Assembly: GCF_022343685.1 (NCBI RefSeq)
Contig: NZ_CP092123.1
Coordinates: 2,108,001-2,172,000, forward strand
Length of the DNA: 64,000 nt
Origin: Marinobacterium sediminicola
GTDB taxonomy: Bacteria; Pseudomonadota; Gammaproteobacteria; Pseudomonadales; Balneatricaceae
Direction of reading: 5' to 3'
The position numbers and the translations under genes were made by a program. Position 1 is the first letter of the stretch; every line of letters starts with the position of its first letter. The notes below the pieces were generated by a model that made no database searches, was not told the origin of the DNA, and worked only from the letters and a program-made list of their open reading frames with translations. Below are positions 9,975-19,427 of the stretch, one piece after another.

Positions 9975-10001
9975 CAAAAAAGCCCGCGCTAAGCGGGCTT
10001 T
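9975..10001 (-). terminator. Terminator downstream of tRNA-Ser
   Basis: On the minus strand the stem AGCCCGC-TTAGC-GCGGGCT is followed by a run of T. It begins 13 bp after the tRNA CCA end. The rest of the 9734-10013 gap shows no coding or RNA signal. Confidence 0.85.
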
Positions 10002-10013
10002 TCTGATAAATAA

Positions 10014-10101
10014 TGGCGGTCAGGGAGGGATTCGAACCCTCGATGCCTTTCGACATACACACTTTCCAGGCGTGCTCCTTCGGCCACTCGGACACCTGAC
10101 C
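10014..10101 (-). tRNA. tRNA-Ser (anticodon GGA)
   Basis: 88 nt with encoded CCA. The acceptor stem GGTCAGG/CCTGACC is perfect. The anticodon stem-loop CACGC-CTGGAAA-GTGTG carries GGA (UCC/UCU codons). A long variable arm (ATGTCGAAAGGCAT) marks a class II tRNA, and the T arm is GAGGG-TTCGAAT-CCCTC. G73 is the serine discriminator. The sequence follows bacterial tRNA-Ser(GGA) closely. An open frame across this locus is spurious. Confidence 0.97.
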
Positions 10102-10299
10102 ATATTGCATTCGATGTCTTGTTACCGCGGTAGGCAGCGCCTCATCAAATGATGGCGCGTATTATAGATCGTTGTTTTCAAAGCACAACCCCCTCCCCTA
10201 ATTTTTTTTCACTTTCGCCATAACGCAGACGCAGAGGCCGTGTCAGAGTATGATGCGCAACTGCACTGACGATGTGAACAACGAGGAGTTCTGATTCAA

Positions 10300-11274
10300 A
10301 TGTTGATGGCAATTTTAGCCGTAGTGGGTGGACTGGCTCTGCTGGTCTGGAGTGCTGACCGGTTCATTGATGGCGCTGCCGCAACGGCTCGACATGCCGG
10401 TATGCCACCCTTATTGATCGGTATGGTCATTATCGGCTTTGGCACCTCCGCACCGGAAATGGTTGTATCGGCTTTTGCGTCCCTTCAGGGCAACCCGAAT
10501 CTGGCGCTGGGTAACGGCTATGGTTCCAATATCACCAACATCGCCTTGATTCTGGGCATTACCGCACTGCTCAGCCCCATCGCCGTGCACTCACAGATTC
10601 TGCGCAAGGAATTGCCACTGCTGGCCGTCATCACCCTGCTGGCCGGCTACCAGCTGATGGACGGTCAGATCACCGCGACAGAAGCCTGGACTCTGCTGGG
10701 CGTTTTCTTCCTGATGATGGGCTGGTCAATCGTTCAAGGCATGCGTCAGCGTGGCGACACACTCGGAAGCGACGTCGAGCATGAACTCGCCAGTGACGTG
10801 ATCATGCCGCTGGGAAAAGCCCTGATTTGGCTATTGATCGGTCTGATACTGCTGATTGCCAGCTCCCGTATTCTGGTATGGGGTGCCGTGGATATTGCCA
10901 GCGCCATGGGTGTCAGTGATCTGATCATCGGTCTGACCGTAGTCGCGATCGGTACCTCTCTGCCGGAACTGGCGTCTTCGATCATTGCCGTACGCAAGAA
11001 CGAACATGACCTGGCGCTGGGCAACGTGATCGGCTCAAACATGTTCAACACCCTGGCGGTCGTAGGTATTGCCGGTGCCATTCATCCAATGAGTGTTAGC
11101 CCTGAAGTGCTGACCCGCGACTGGGTTGTGATGGCAGGCCTGACCCTGTCACTGTTTGTGCTCGGCTACGGATTCCGTGGACAAAGCCGTATCAACCGTG
11201 CCGAGGGTGGACTGCTGCTTGCCATCTTTGTCGCCTACACCGGCTATCTGGTATACGGTGTCGTAAACGCCTAA
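10300..11274 (+). CDS. Calcium/sodium antiporter, CaCA superfamily (YrbG-like)
   Basis: 324 aa integral membrane protein with about ten hydrophobic segments in two homologous halves. Each half carries an alpha repeat: GFGTSAPEMVVSAFASLQGNPNLALGN (about 47-73) and AIGTSLPELASSIIAVRKNEHDLALGN (about 211-237), the cation-coordinating motifs of the K+-dependent Na+/Ca2+ exchanger-like family. Exchanges Na+ or H+ for Ca2+ across the inner membrane. RBS GAGGAG is 11 bases upstream; a second ATG two codons later is also possible. The corA-like gene follows after 20 bp, so the two cation transporters probably form an operon. Confidence 0.9.
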   Translation: MLMAILAVVGGLALLVWSADRFIDGAAATARHAGMPPLLIGMVIIGFGTSAPEMVVSAFASLQGNPNLALGNGYGSNITNIALILGITALLSPIAVHSQILRKELPLLAVITLLAGYQLMDGQITATEAWTLLGVFFLMMGWSIVQGMRQRGDTLGSDVEHELASDVIMPLGKALIWLLIGLILLIASSRILVWGAVDIASAMGVSDLIIGLTVVAIGTSLPELASSIIAVRKNEHDLALGNVIGSNMFNTLAVVGIAGAIHPMSVSPEVLTRDWVVMAGLTLSLFVLGYGFRGQSRINRAEGGLLLAIFVAYTGYLVYGVVNA

Positions 11275-11294
11275 GTCCGACAGGAGCAACGCCT

Positions 11295-12248
11295 TTGATC
11301 CGTACCTTTGCACTGGAAAGCGGCAAACTGCGTGAACAGGAGCTGGCAGATCCGCCCTCTGAGGTTGATCTCCAGAGCGCCAGCTGGATTGATCTGCAGG
11401 ATGCAGAGCAGAACGAGCGCCAGGCGATTGAACGTCTGTTCCCGCAGAGCCTGCCCGATGCCAACGAGGTTGAGGAAATCGAGTCCAGTGCCCGCTACTT
11501 CGTTGAAGGCGACGACCTGCACGTGCACTCACTTTTCCTGTACCAGAGCGAAGGCCGATTCCGTACCGCGACCGTGGCGTTCACCCTGAACCCGCATCGC
11601 CTGATCAGCACCCGTGATGTGGAACTGCCCGACTTCCGTCTGACACGCCTCAGGGCACGACGCGGCTGGATTGAAGCCAGCTCCCCCTTGCAGGTCATGA
11701 TTGCGCTGTTTGAGCAGAAGGTCGACAACCTGGCAGACCAGCTGGAGGATCTGCATCGCAGCCTCGAGCAGGTCAGTAATGAGGTACTGGAAAACCGGGA
11801 AGCCGACCTGGGCGAGCAACTGGACCGGCTGGCCAAACTGGAAGACAGCAATGGCCAGATAAGACTCTGTCTGATGGATACCCAGCGTTCGACGTCCTTC
11901 CTGCTGCGCCACATCCGTCAAGATACGGCCGGGGTGGATACCTGCCGTGAGATCCTGCGCGACCTGGATACTCTGATGGCACACGCCACCTTCGTATTCG
12001 AGAAGATCAACTTCTTGCTCAACGCGGCCCAGGGTTTCATCAACATCCGCCAGAACCAGATCATCAAGATCTTCTCAATCGCCGCCGTGGTGTTTCTGCC
12101 CCCCACGCTGGTTGGCACGGTCTATGGAATGAACTTCCATACCATGCCGGAGCTTGACTGGGTCTTCGGGTATCCGATGGCACTGGGATTGATGGTGGTA
12201 TCAGCGATCTCGCCTTACCTGTTTTTCAAGCACAAGGGCTGGCTGTAA
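11295..12248 (+). CDS. corA: Magnesium/divalent cation channel CorA
   Basis: 317 aa. Starts at TTG 11295 with RBS CAGGAG seven to eight bases upstream. Close to E. coli CorA along its length (WIDLQDAEQNER, EIESSARYF, ELPDFRLTRLRARR, RLCLMDTQRS, GFINIRQNQIIKIFS). The pore has two C-terminal membrane helices with the GMN signature in YGMNFHTMPELDW, and the protein ends with lysine-rich KHKGWL. Homopentameric Mg2+ (also Co2+/Ni2+) uptake channel of the inner membrane. Co-oriented with the CaCA antiporter 20 bp upstream. Confidence 0.94.
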   Translation: MIRTFALESGKLREQELADPPSEVDLQSASWIDLQDAEQNERQAIERLFPQSLPDANEVEEIESSARYFVEGDDLHVHSLFLYQSEGRFRTATVAFTLNPHRLISTRDVELPDFRLTRLRARRGWIEASSPLQVMIALFEQKVDNLADQLEDLHRSLEQVSNEVLENREADLGEQLDRLAKLEDSNGQIRLCLMDTQRSTSFLLRHIRQDTAGVDTCREILRDLDTLMAHATFVFEKINFLLNAAQGFINIRQNQIIKIFSIAAVVFLPPTLVGTVYGMNFHTMPELDWVFGYPMALGLMVVSAISPYLFFKHKGWL

Positions 12249-12259
12249 CCAGCCCTTTT
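12234..12259 (+). terminator. Terminator overlapping the corA stop codon
   Basis: Stem AAGGGCTGG (12234-12242) and CCAGCCCTT (12249-12257) with T run; the corA stop TAA sits in the loop. It separates corA from the convergent GGDEF-EAL gene. Confidence 0.8.
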
Positions 12260-15111
12260 CATTTCAGCCGTTGAGTAAATTCGTCGGCTGACAATGGCTT
12301 ATCGAAATAGTACCCCTGCGCCAGATTGCAGCCGGCGGCACGCAGGAACTCACAGTGCGCCTCCGTCTCAACCCCTTCAGCCACGGTCATGATATTCAGG
12401 TGGCGTGCGATATCGATGATCGATGAGGTGATGGCGACATCGTCCCTGTCTTCTGGAATGCCCATGATGAAGGCGCGGTCGATCTTCAACTTGTCCAGTA
12501 CGAATCGCTTCAGATATGCCAGACTCGCATATCCGGTACCGAAATCATCCAGTGCGATTCGAATACCCAGATCACGCAACTGCTGCAGCAACAGCACGGA
12601 GCTGTCGACATCGCTCATCAGCACACTCTCGGTGACTTCGAGTACCAGCAACTCAGGATCAAAACCGGTGCTATCCAGAACATTACGCACTTCATCCACC
12701 AGCTCGGGACGGAACTGCACCGCGGAAACATTAACCGCAACCGACAGCGGCTCGACTGAATCCCGGTTCCACAATTCCCCCTGACGACAGGCTTCTTCCA
12801 GAACCCAGGCCCCGATCGAGATGATCAGCCCCGTTTCTTCAGCCAGCGGGATGAATCGATCCGGCATCACCATCCCGCTCGGGCTGTTCCATCGAATCAA
12901 GGCTTCGCAGCCCGACAGACGATTGCGGGCAAAATCGTATTGAGGCTGGTAGTAGAGTTCAAACTCATCCCGTAACAGCGCATCCCTGAGTCCAGTTTCC
13001 AACAGCAACCGTTCAGATACCTTCTCGTTCATCGATGAAGTAAAGCACTGGAAATTGTTTCGCCCCTGCCCCTTGGCGTAATAGAGTGCCGTATCGGCAT
13101 TTTTCAGGAGCGTTTCAAAGTTGTCGCCATCATCGGGATAGACCGCCACCCCGGCACTGGCGGTTACAACCAGAGAGTGACCATCAAGATTCAGCGGACG
13201 AGAGACCTGTGCCAGGCAGTGGGTTACCACCGCATTCAGGTCCTTCAGAGCGGTGGTATTCGACAGCAGTGCCACGAACTCGTCCCCTCCGATACGACTC
13301 AACGTCACGCCACCACGCAGCTCATTCGATAACCGCTGAGAAACCATCTGCAGCAGGGAATCACCGGCACCATGGCCCAGGGTGTCATTGATGTTCTTGA
13401 AGCGGTCCAGATCGAAGATAACCAGCGCAACCTTTTGATCACGGCTTCTCGCCCAGTCGATCGCCTGCCGGGTACGCTCACGCAGTAATTGCCGGTTGGG
13501 CAGATCGGTCAGGGCATCGAAGTCGGACAGATAACGTACCTGATCCTCGGCGGCTTTGCGCTCGGTAATATCGTTGAGCATCGCCACATAATTGCTCGGC
13601 TGACCCTCCTCATCGACAACCAGAGTTATGGACAGCCATTGGGGATAGATTTCACCGTTGCGGCGACGATTCCACACTTCCCCCTGCCAACGGTGATCCT
13701 CATGCAGTTTCTTCCACATTTCCTTGAAGAAGGCCTGACTGTGACGACCGGATGCCAGCAACGCAGGGGTCTGCCCTACGACCTCATCTGCACTGTAGCC
13801 TGTGATGCGACAGAACGCGGGGTTCACCGCCATGATGCGGTTGTTGGCATCGCTGATCATCGCGCCCTCGCCAGCCGACTCGAACACCCGACCAGCCAAT
13901 TGCAACTGTCGGGAACGGGCCTGCAGCTGTTCACGCTGATCATCTATCTGGCGCTGATAGCGCTTCATCAATACACGTAGCCAGCGAGTAATCACAAGGG
14001 TTACGCCCATGGCAACCACCAGCGCCAATGCCAGCAACATCACCAGTGCCTGCAAGTCCTTATGTAAACCCGACTCCAGACGGCGCTTCTGCTCATCAAG
14101 ACTTCTGGTCAACTCCTTCTGATAAACACCCGCCACCAGTACCCAGTCCCATTCAGGTACCAGTTGCACCAGCGCCAGCTTGTCTTCAGTTTCATTGCTA
14201 TTCGGGCCATACCATTGGTATTCGACAAACCGCCCCTCCGGAGAAGCCTGAGCAATCAGCCAACTCACCATTCGCTGATGGGCCTCATCCAGCTCGTCCA
14301 GCGACAGACCCTCGGTATCGGGCCTGGAGGGCGACAGCAGAACCTGACCATCCCGCTTCAGCACCGCGATGTAGCCTTCATTGTCGAGCCGGAGGGTTTG
14401 CAGTCGTGACAGCGTCTGTTGCTTCAGATCGTTTTCAACCTGATACAGGTAGTCACCGCTGCCAATGATCCAGTTCAGCGGCTCAAAGAGTTCAACATAG
14501 GCGATTTTTTCCCGCATCTCGTCCGGGTAATCGGGGGCATACCAGCGGTAACGCGAGTAGCCTGTCCCTCTTGGCTGCAGGGCCGCATCGATCAGCCCCC
14601 TCATGATGTAATGGCCGGTGTCGTCCTGGTTATCATAGAGAGACTGGCCTTCAACGCTCGGCAAGGTCGGCAGCAATACACACTGACCCTCCAGGGTGTC
14701 GATGAAGATATAACCGCGACCGTCAAAGAAACGCAGATCCCGCAGCGCCTCTCGTATCAATCGCTCCGTCGACTCCGAATCATCAGGATTACGAATTTGC
14801 TCTTCTGCATAGATGGACCTGGCCAGCGTCATGGCCTGACGCACTTCATCGCGGACTTGTCGTTTAAGTACGGACTCTGTTTGCTGCCGCACATACTCGA
14901 TGTAGTCCAGCGTAGCATCGACATGATCGCGCAGGCTTTGGTGACTTCGTTCCAGCTGTGTTTGCCACTGCTGTTGAATGTGTGCCTGACCGGAACGGTA
15001 GGCATTGAAAATAAAGAAGGCGGACACGGCCAGCATCAACACACTGACCATGCCGAGGATCACTCGAGTTTGGTAGCGTGGCAAGGTGTCTGCATTGATG
15101 ATAAGTGACAT
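12259..15111 (-). CDS. Membrane GGDEF-EAL protein with Cache and PAS sensor domains
   Basis: 950 aa from ATG 15111; an in-frame ATG at 15159 is possible but lacks an RBS and puts charged residues before the first membrane helix. Order: TM about 15-35; periplasmic tandem Cache region (two repeats with GYIFIDTLEGQCVLLP and GYIAVLKRDGQVLLSP) to about 355; TM about 358-378; PAS about 405-525 (ESAGEGAMISDANNRIMAVN); GGDEF with intact RIGGDEF; EAL with CEALIRW and DDFGTGYASL. Both c-di-GMP synthesis and hydrolysis motifs look intact. The position five residues before GGDEF reads RGGV, so the RxxD inhibitory site is absent. Likely responds to a small periplasmic ligand. The bifunctional balance is unknown. 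Confidence 0.92.
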   Translation of the reverse strand: MSLIINADTLPRYQTRVILGMVSVLMLAVSAFFIFNAYRSGQAHIQQQWQTQLERSHQSLRDHVDATLDYIEYVRQQTESVLKRQVRDEVRQAMTLARSIYAEEQIRNPDDSESTERLIREALRDLRFFDGRGYIFIDTLEGQCVLLPTLPSVEGQSLYDNQDDTGHYIMRGLIDAALQPRGTGYSRYRWYAPDYPDEMREKIAYVELFEPLNWIIGSGDYLYQVENDLKQQTLSRLQTLRLDNEGYIAVLKRDGQVLLSPSRPDTEGLSLDELDEAHQRMVSWLIAQASPEGRFVEYQWYGPNSNETEDKLALVQLVPEWDWVLVAGVYQKELTRSLDEQKRRLESGLHKDLQALVMLLALALVVAMGVTLVITRWLRVLMKRYQRQIDDQREQLQARSRQLQLAGRVFESAGEGAMISDANNRIMAVNPAFCRITGYSADEVVGQTPALLASGRHSQAFFKEMWKKLHEDHRWQGEVWNRRRNGEIYPQWLSITLVVDEEGQPSNYVAMLNDITERKAAEDQVRYLSDFDALTDLPNRQLLRERTRQAIDWARSRDQKVALVIFDLDRFKNINDTLGHGAGDSLLQMVSQRLSNELRGGVTLSRIGGDEFVALLSNTTALKDLNAVVTHCLAQVSRPLNLDGHSLVVTASAGVAVYPDDGDNFETLLKNADTALYYAKGQGRNNFQCFTSSMNEKVSERLLLETGLRDALLRDEFELYYQPQYDFARNRLSGCEALIRWNSPSGMVMPDRFIPLAEETGLIISIGAWVLEEACRQGELWNRDSVEPLSVAVNVSAVQFRPELVDEVRNVLDSTGFDPELLVLEVTESVLMSDVDSSVLLLQQLRDLGIRIALDDFGTGYASLAYLKRFVLDKLKIDRAFIMGIPEDRDDVAITSSIIDIARHLNIMTVAEGVETEAHCEFLRAAGCNLAQGYYFDKPLSADEFTQRLK

Positions 15112-15232
15112 CTTCAAGTCTCTGCAGATATGTAACAGCTCTCGTTCGGATCTATCCATGCCACACCGAACGAAGATACAAGTTGCAGTTTTATATCACC
15201 ACGCAAAGAGGTATCGCAAACGATAACCGATC

Positions 15233-15700
15233 TCAAAGCGGCAAATGTTGTGTATTCTTGATCTCGCGCAGGGCGAAATTGGAATGCACCTGAGCAATTC
15301 CCTGCAAGGTAAAGATCTTTTCATTCAGGAACCGGTCATAGGACCGCATATCGGGTACCACGACCCTGAGCACAAAATCCGCATTCCCGGTCACGGCAAA
15401 ACACTGTAACACTTCGGGGTAGGTCATCACCTGGTGCTCGAACTCTTCGGTACTGTCGAGGTTGTGGCGCTGCAGGGACACGAGTACAAATACACTCATG
15501 GCTTGCCCCATCACTTCAGCATTGAGCAGCGCACTGTACCCCTCAATAACGCCCTGCTCCTCCAGCGCCCTGACACGGCGCCAGCAGGCCGCCGGAGATA
15601 ACCCCACCTTTTCGGCCAATTGCTGGTTACTGATGCGGCCATCCTGCTGCAGGTGGTGCAGAATCTTGCGGTCATAACCGTCGAGCTCAACCCGTTTCAT
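15233..15700 (-). CDS. Lrp/AsnC-family transcriptional regulator
   Basis: 155 aa. N-terminal HTH (about 5-60: DGRISNQQLAEKVGLSPAACWRRVRALEEQGVI) and C-terminal RAM ligand domain (about 65-150, ending in SNFALREIKNTQHLPL). RBS GGAGTG precedes ATG 15700. It lies divergent from the indolepyruvate oxidoreductase/aminotransferase operon (211-bp gap), so control by an aromatic amino acid or its keto acid is the likely arrangement; this is inference from position. Confidence 0.93.
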   Translation of the reverse strand: MKRVELDGYDRKILHHLQQDGRISNQQLAEKVGLSPAACWRRVRALEEQGVIEGYSALLNAEVMGQAMSVFVLVSLQRHNLDSTEEFEHQVMTYPEVLQCFAVTGNADFVLRVVVPDMRSYDRFLNEKIFTLQGIAQVHSNFALREIKNTQHLPL

Positions 15701-15911
15701 TTTGTAACACTCCAGATTTTTAAAACATTCTTTCCTATCTGACTATAATTTGGAAGCTTCTTGCAAAAATAACGTCCTCCCCCCCCTAAATAGCAAGCAC
15801 CTTTATCGGCCTTCTCCCTACAATTCCATTCCATGAATACGGGTGTTGTCGCTTTGCCATCCGGCGCCGGCCCCGATAACAACAAGATCCAACACAGAGA
15901 GGTATCCGGGT

Positions 15912-18900
15912 ATGTCTGCCAATACACCCGCGCTCGATGACTATCGTCTCGAGGACCGCTATCTGCGCGACACAGGTCGCGTCTTCCTGACCGGTACTCA
16001 AGCACTGGTACGCATCCCCCTGATGCAGGCTCGCCTCGACAAGCAGAACGGCCTCAACACTGCCGGCCTGATCAGTGGCTATCGTGGATCGCCGCTGGGC
16101 GCCTACGACCAGGCACTCTGGCAGTCCAAGAAACTGCTTGATGAGCACAAGATCGATTTCGTCCCGGCCATCAACGAAGACCTGGGTGCCACTATTATAC
16201 TGGGCAGCCAGCAGGTCGAGACCGATGAAGCCAAACAGGTCGATGGCGTATTCGGCCTTTGGTACGGCAAGGGACCGGGCGTAGACCGCGCCGGTGACGC
16301 CCTTAAGCATGGCACGACTTACGGCAGCTCACCCCATGGTGGTGTACTGGTTGTCGCCGGTGACGACCATGGCTGCGTGTCTTCGTCCATGCCTCACCAA
16401 TCCGATGTGGCGTTCATGGCCTGGTTCATGCCAACCATTAATCCGGCCAACATCTCCGAGTATCTGGAATTTGGTCTCTGGGGCTACGCCCTGTCACGTT
16501 TCTCCGGCTGCTGGGTCGGCTTCAAGGCAATCTCGGAAACCGTGGAAAGCGCGGCATCTGTCGAACTCAAGCCGCTGCCGACATTTGTAACTCCTACCGA
16601 TTTCACCCCGCCGGCTGACGGTCTGCACTACCGTTGGCCGGATCTGCCTGGTCCTCAGCTGGAAACCCGTATCGAGCACAAGCTCGCCGCGGTCCAGGCC
16701 TTTGCCCGTGCCAACCCTATCGATCGCCGCATTTTCAATCACCCGGATGCGCGCTTCGGTATCGTAACCACCGGCAAGGGTTATTTGGACCTGATGGAAG
16801 CGCTGCAGCTGCTGGGTATCGATGAAGCCCGCGCCAAGGAGCTGGGTATCGACATTTATAAAGTCGGTATGGTCTGGCCGCTTGAGCGCAAGGGCATTCT
16901 TGATTTCGTTCACGGCAAGGAAGAAGTGCTGGTGATCGAAGAGAAGCGCGGCATCATCGAAAGCCAGATCAAGGAATACATGTCCGAACCTGACCGTCCG
17001 GGCGAAGTCCTGATCACCGGCAAGCAGGATCAGAACGGCGAGCCGCTGATTCCCTACGTTGGCGAGCTGAGCCCGAAACTGCTGGCAGGTTACCTGGCTG
17101 CCCGACTGGATCGCTTCTTCGGGGTGAAATTCACCGATGGCCTGGAGCAGATCAACTGCTCACTGGGCATTACCGACCCGGGTGGCGTGCGTCGCATGCC
17201 GTACTTCTGCTCCGGCTGCCCGCACAACTCGTCGACCAAGGTCCCGGAAGGCAGCAAGGCGCTGGCCGGTATCGGCTGTCACTTCATGGCGTCATGGATG
17301 GGACGCGACACCGAGTCCCTGATTCAGATGGGTGGCGAAGGCGTGAACTGGATCGGCAAGAGCCGTTACACCGGTAATCCGCACATCTTCCAGAACCTGG
17401 GAGAAGGCACCTATTTCCACTCCGGTTCCATGGCAATCCGCCAGGCGATCGCTGCCGGGATCAACATCACCTACAAGATCCTGTTCAACGATGCCGTAGC
17501 CATGACCGGCGGCCAGCCGGTTGACGGCCAGATTACCGTAGATGCCATCGCCAAGCAGGTCTCGGCCGAAGGCGCCAAGCGCGTCGTGGTACTCAGTGAC
17601 GAGCCGGAGAAGTACAAAGGCAACGAACACCTGTTCCCGCAGGGCGTGACCTTCCATGATCGCTCCGAGCTGGATGCCGTTCAGCGCGAGTTGCGCGAAA
17701 TCCCGGGCTGTACCGTGCTGATCTATGATCAGACCTGTGCCGCCGAAAAGCGCCGTCGTCGCAAGCGCGGCCAGTTCCCGGACCCGGCCAAACGCGCCTT
17801 CATCAACCATCACGTCTGTGAAGGCTGTGGCGACTGCTCCACTCAGTCCAACTGCCTGTCCGTGATTCCGCGTGAGACCGAGCTGGGCCGCAAGCGCAAG
17901 ATCGACCAGTCCTCCTGCAACAAGGACTTCTCCTGCGTCACCGGTTTCTGTCCGAGCTTCGTGACCATCGAGGGCGGCCAGCTGCGCAAGTCCAAGGGCC
18001 TTGATCTGGGCAGCGAGCTGGAACAGCGCCTGAGCCGAATCAGCGCACCGTCCATTCCGGCACTGTCCGGCAGCTATGACCTGCTGGTCGGCGGCGTCGG
18101 CGGCACCGGTGTGGTCACTGTGGGCCAGCTGATCACCATGGCCGCGCACCTGGAGTCCAAGGGTGCTTCGGTACTCGATTTCATGGGCTTTGCCCAGAAA
18201 GGCGGCACGGTACTGAGCTACGTGCGTCTGGCCCCGTCCCCGGACAGCCTGCATCAGGTGCGTATCGAGAACGGTCAGGCCGACGCCATGGTCGCCTGCG
18301 ACATGGTCGTGGCCACATCGCAGAAAGCGCTGAACGTTCTGCGCCCGAACCACACCCGCATCGTTGCGAACGAAGCCGAACTCGCCACTGCCGACTACGT
18401 ACTGTACCGCGATGCCGACATGCAGGCCGAGAAGCGCCTGAAGCTGCTGCAGGATGCCGTGGGTCAGGACGCTTTTGACCAGCTGAATGCCAACCTGATC
18501 GCCGAAAAGCTGCTGGGCGACACCGTATTCTCCAACGTCATGATGCTTGGTTTTGCCTGGCAGAAAGGCCTGGTACCGGTGACACTTGAGGCACTGATGC
18601 GCGCCATTGAGCTGAACGGCGTGGCCATCGATCGCAACAAGCAGGCTTTTGGCTGGGGACGTCTTGCTGCCACTGACCGTGACTACGTCATGTCTCTGCT
18701 GAGTGAAGAGGCTCGCGAAAAGCCGGTGAGCCCGGAAAAAGAGACACTGGAGCAGCTGATCGAGCGCCGCATGAAGCACCTGACCGACTATCAGGATGCA
18801 GACTGGGCTGCGCAGTACAAGCAACTGGTTGAACAGACCCGTACTGCTGAACTCTCTCTGGGCAAGCAGGATATGGCACTGACTCGCGCCGTTGCCCAAC

Positions 18901-19427
18901 AGCTGTTCCGCCTGATGTCCTATAAGGATGAATATGAAGTTGCACGTCTGTTCACCCAGACCGACTTCCTGAAAGAGGTTGAACAGACCTTCGAAGGCGA
19001 CTACCGCATCAACTTCAACCTGGCACCGCCGATTCTGGGTGGCAAGAAGGATGCAAAAGGCCGCCCCGTGAAGCGTCAGTTCGGCCCATGGATGCTGAAG
19101 GCATTGAAAGTTCTGGCACCTTTGAAGGGGCTCCGTAACACTGCGTTCGACCCCTTCCGTTTTTCTGCCGATCGCAAGCTGGATCGCACATTGCTGGCAG
19201 ACTACCGCGAGTTGCTGAACCGCATTGCCAAAGACCTGAATACCGGCAACTACGAGTTTGCGGTCGAACTGGCCGAGCTGCCGTCCGAAATCCGCGGCTA
19301 CGGTCCGGTTCGTGAGCAGGCGGCTGAGGGTGTGGCGGAAAAACGCAAACTCCTGATGAAAGCCTTCGAGACCGGACAGGCCACGCTGATCAAGGTTGCC
19401 CAGGCAGAGGAGAAAGCACATGTTTGA
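15912..19427 (+). CDS. Indolepyruvate ferredoxin oxidoreductase, fused alpha-beta form
   Basis: 1171 aa from ATG 15912 (GAGAGG upstream; an open frame from GTG 15843 lacks family sequence). The large single-chain version of IorAB found in proteobacteria. It has the N-terminal pyrimidine domain (GYRGSPLGAYDQALW), the TPP-binding region with FCSGCPHNSSTKVPEGS and AGIGCHFMASWMGRDT, an Fe-S segment CEGCGDCSTQSNC (around 640) with a further CNKDFSCVTGFCP, and a C-terminal gamma-type domain (VGGVGGTGVVTVGQLI). Oxidatively decarboxylates aryl-pyruvates made by transamination of Phe/Tyr/Trp to aryl-acetyl-CoA, reducing ferredoxin. The next gene is an aromatic aminotransferase whose ATG overlaps its stop by 8 bp. 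Confidence 0.94.
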   Translation: MSANTPALDDYRLEDRYLRDTGRVFLTGTQALVRIPLMQARLDKQNGLNTAGLISGYRGSPLGAYDQALWQSKKLLDEHKIDFVPAINEDLGATIILGSQQVETDEAKQVDGVFGLWYGKGPGVDRAGDALKHGTTYGSSPHGGVLVVAGDDHGCVSSSMPHQSDVAFMAWFMPTINPANISEYLEFGLWGYALSRFSGCWVGFKAISETVESAASVELKPLPTFVTPTDFTPPADGLHYRWPDLPGPQLETRIEHKLAAVQAFARANPIDRRIFNHPDARFGIVTTGKGYLDLMEALQLLGIDEARAKELGIDIYKVGMVWPLERKGILDFVHGKEEVLVIEEKRGIIESQIKEYMSEPDRPGEVLITGKQDQNGEPLIPYVGELSPKLLAGYLAARLDRFFGVKFTDGLEQINCSLGITDPGGVRRMPYFCSGCPHNSSTKVPEGSKALAGIGCHFMASWMGRDTESLIQMGGEGVNWIGKSRYTGNPHIFQNLGEGTYFHSGSMAIRQAIAAGINITYKILFNDAVAMTGGQPVDGQITVDAIAKQVSAEGAKRVVVLSDEPEKYKGNEHLFPQGVTFHDRSELDAVQRELREIPGCTVLIYDQTCAAEKRRRRKRGQFPDPAKRAFINHHVCEGCGDCSTQSNCLSVIPRETELGRKRKIDQSSCNKDFSCVTGFCPSFVTIEGGQLRKSKGLDLGSELEQRLSRISAPSIPALSGSYDLLVGGVGGTGVVTVGQLITMAAHLESKGASVLDFMGFAQKGGTVLSYVRLAPSPDSLHQVRIENGQADAMVACDMVVATSQKALNVLRPNHTRIVANEAELATADYVLYRDADMQAEKRLKLLQDAVGQDAFDQLNANLIAEKLLGDTVFSNVMMLGFAWQKGLVPVTLEALMRAIELNGVAIDRNKQAFGWGRLAATDRDYVMSLLSEEAREKPVSPEKETLEQLIERRMKHLTDYQDADWAAQYKQLVEQTRTAELSLGKQDMALTRAVAQQLFRLMSYKDEYEVARLFTQTDFLKEVEQTFEGDYRINFNLAPPILGGKKDAKGRPVKRQFGPWMLKALKVLAPLKGLRNTAFDPFRFSADRKLDRTLLADYRELLNRIAKDLNTGNYEFAVELAELPSEIRGYGPVREQAAEGVAEKRKLLMKAFETGQATLIKVAQAEEKAHV

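Noticed and set aside
9817-10110. Minus-strand open frame of 97 codons across the tRNA-Ser locus
   Set aside because: It covers the whole tRNA and its terminator and has no family resemblance; the tRNA explains the conservation.
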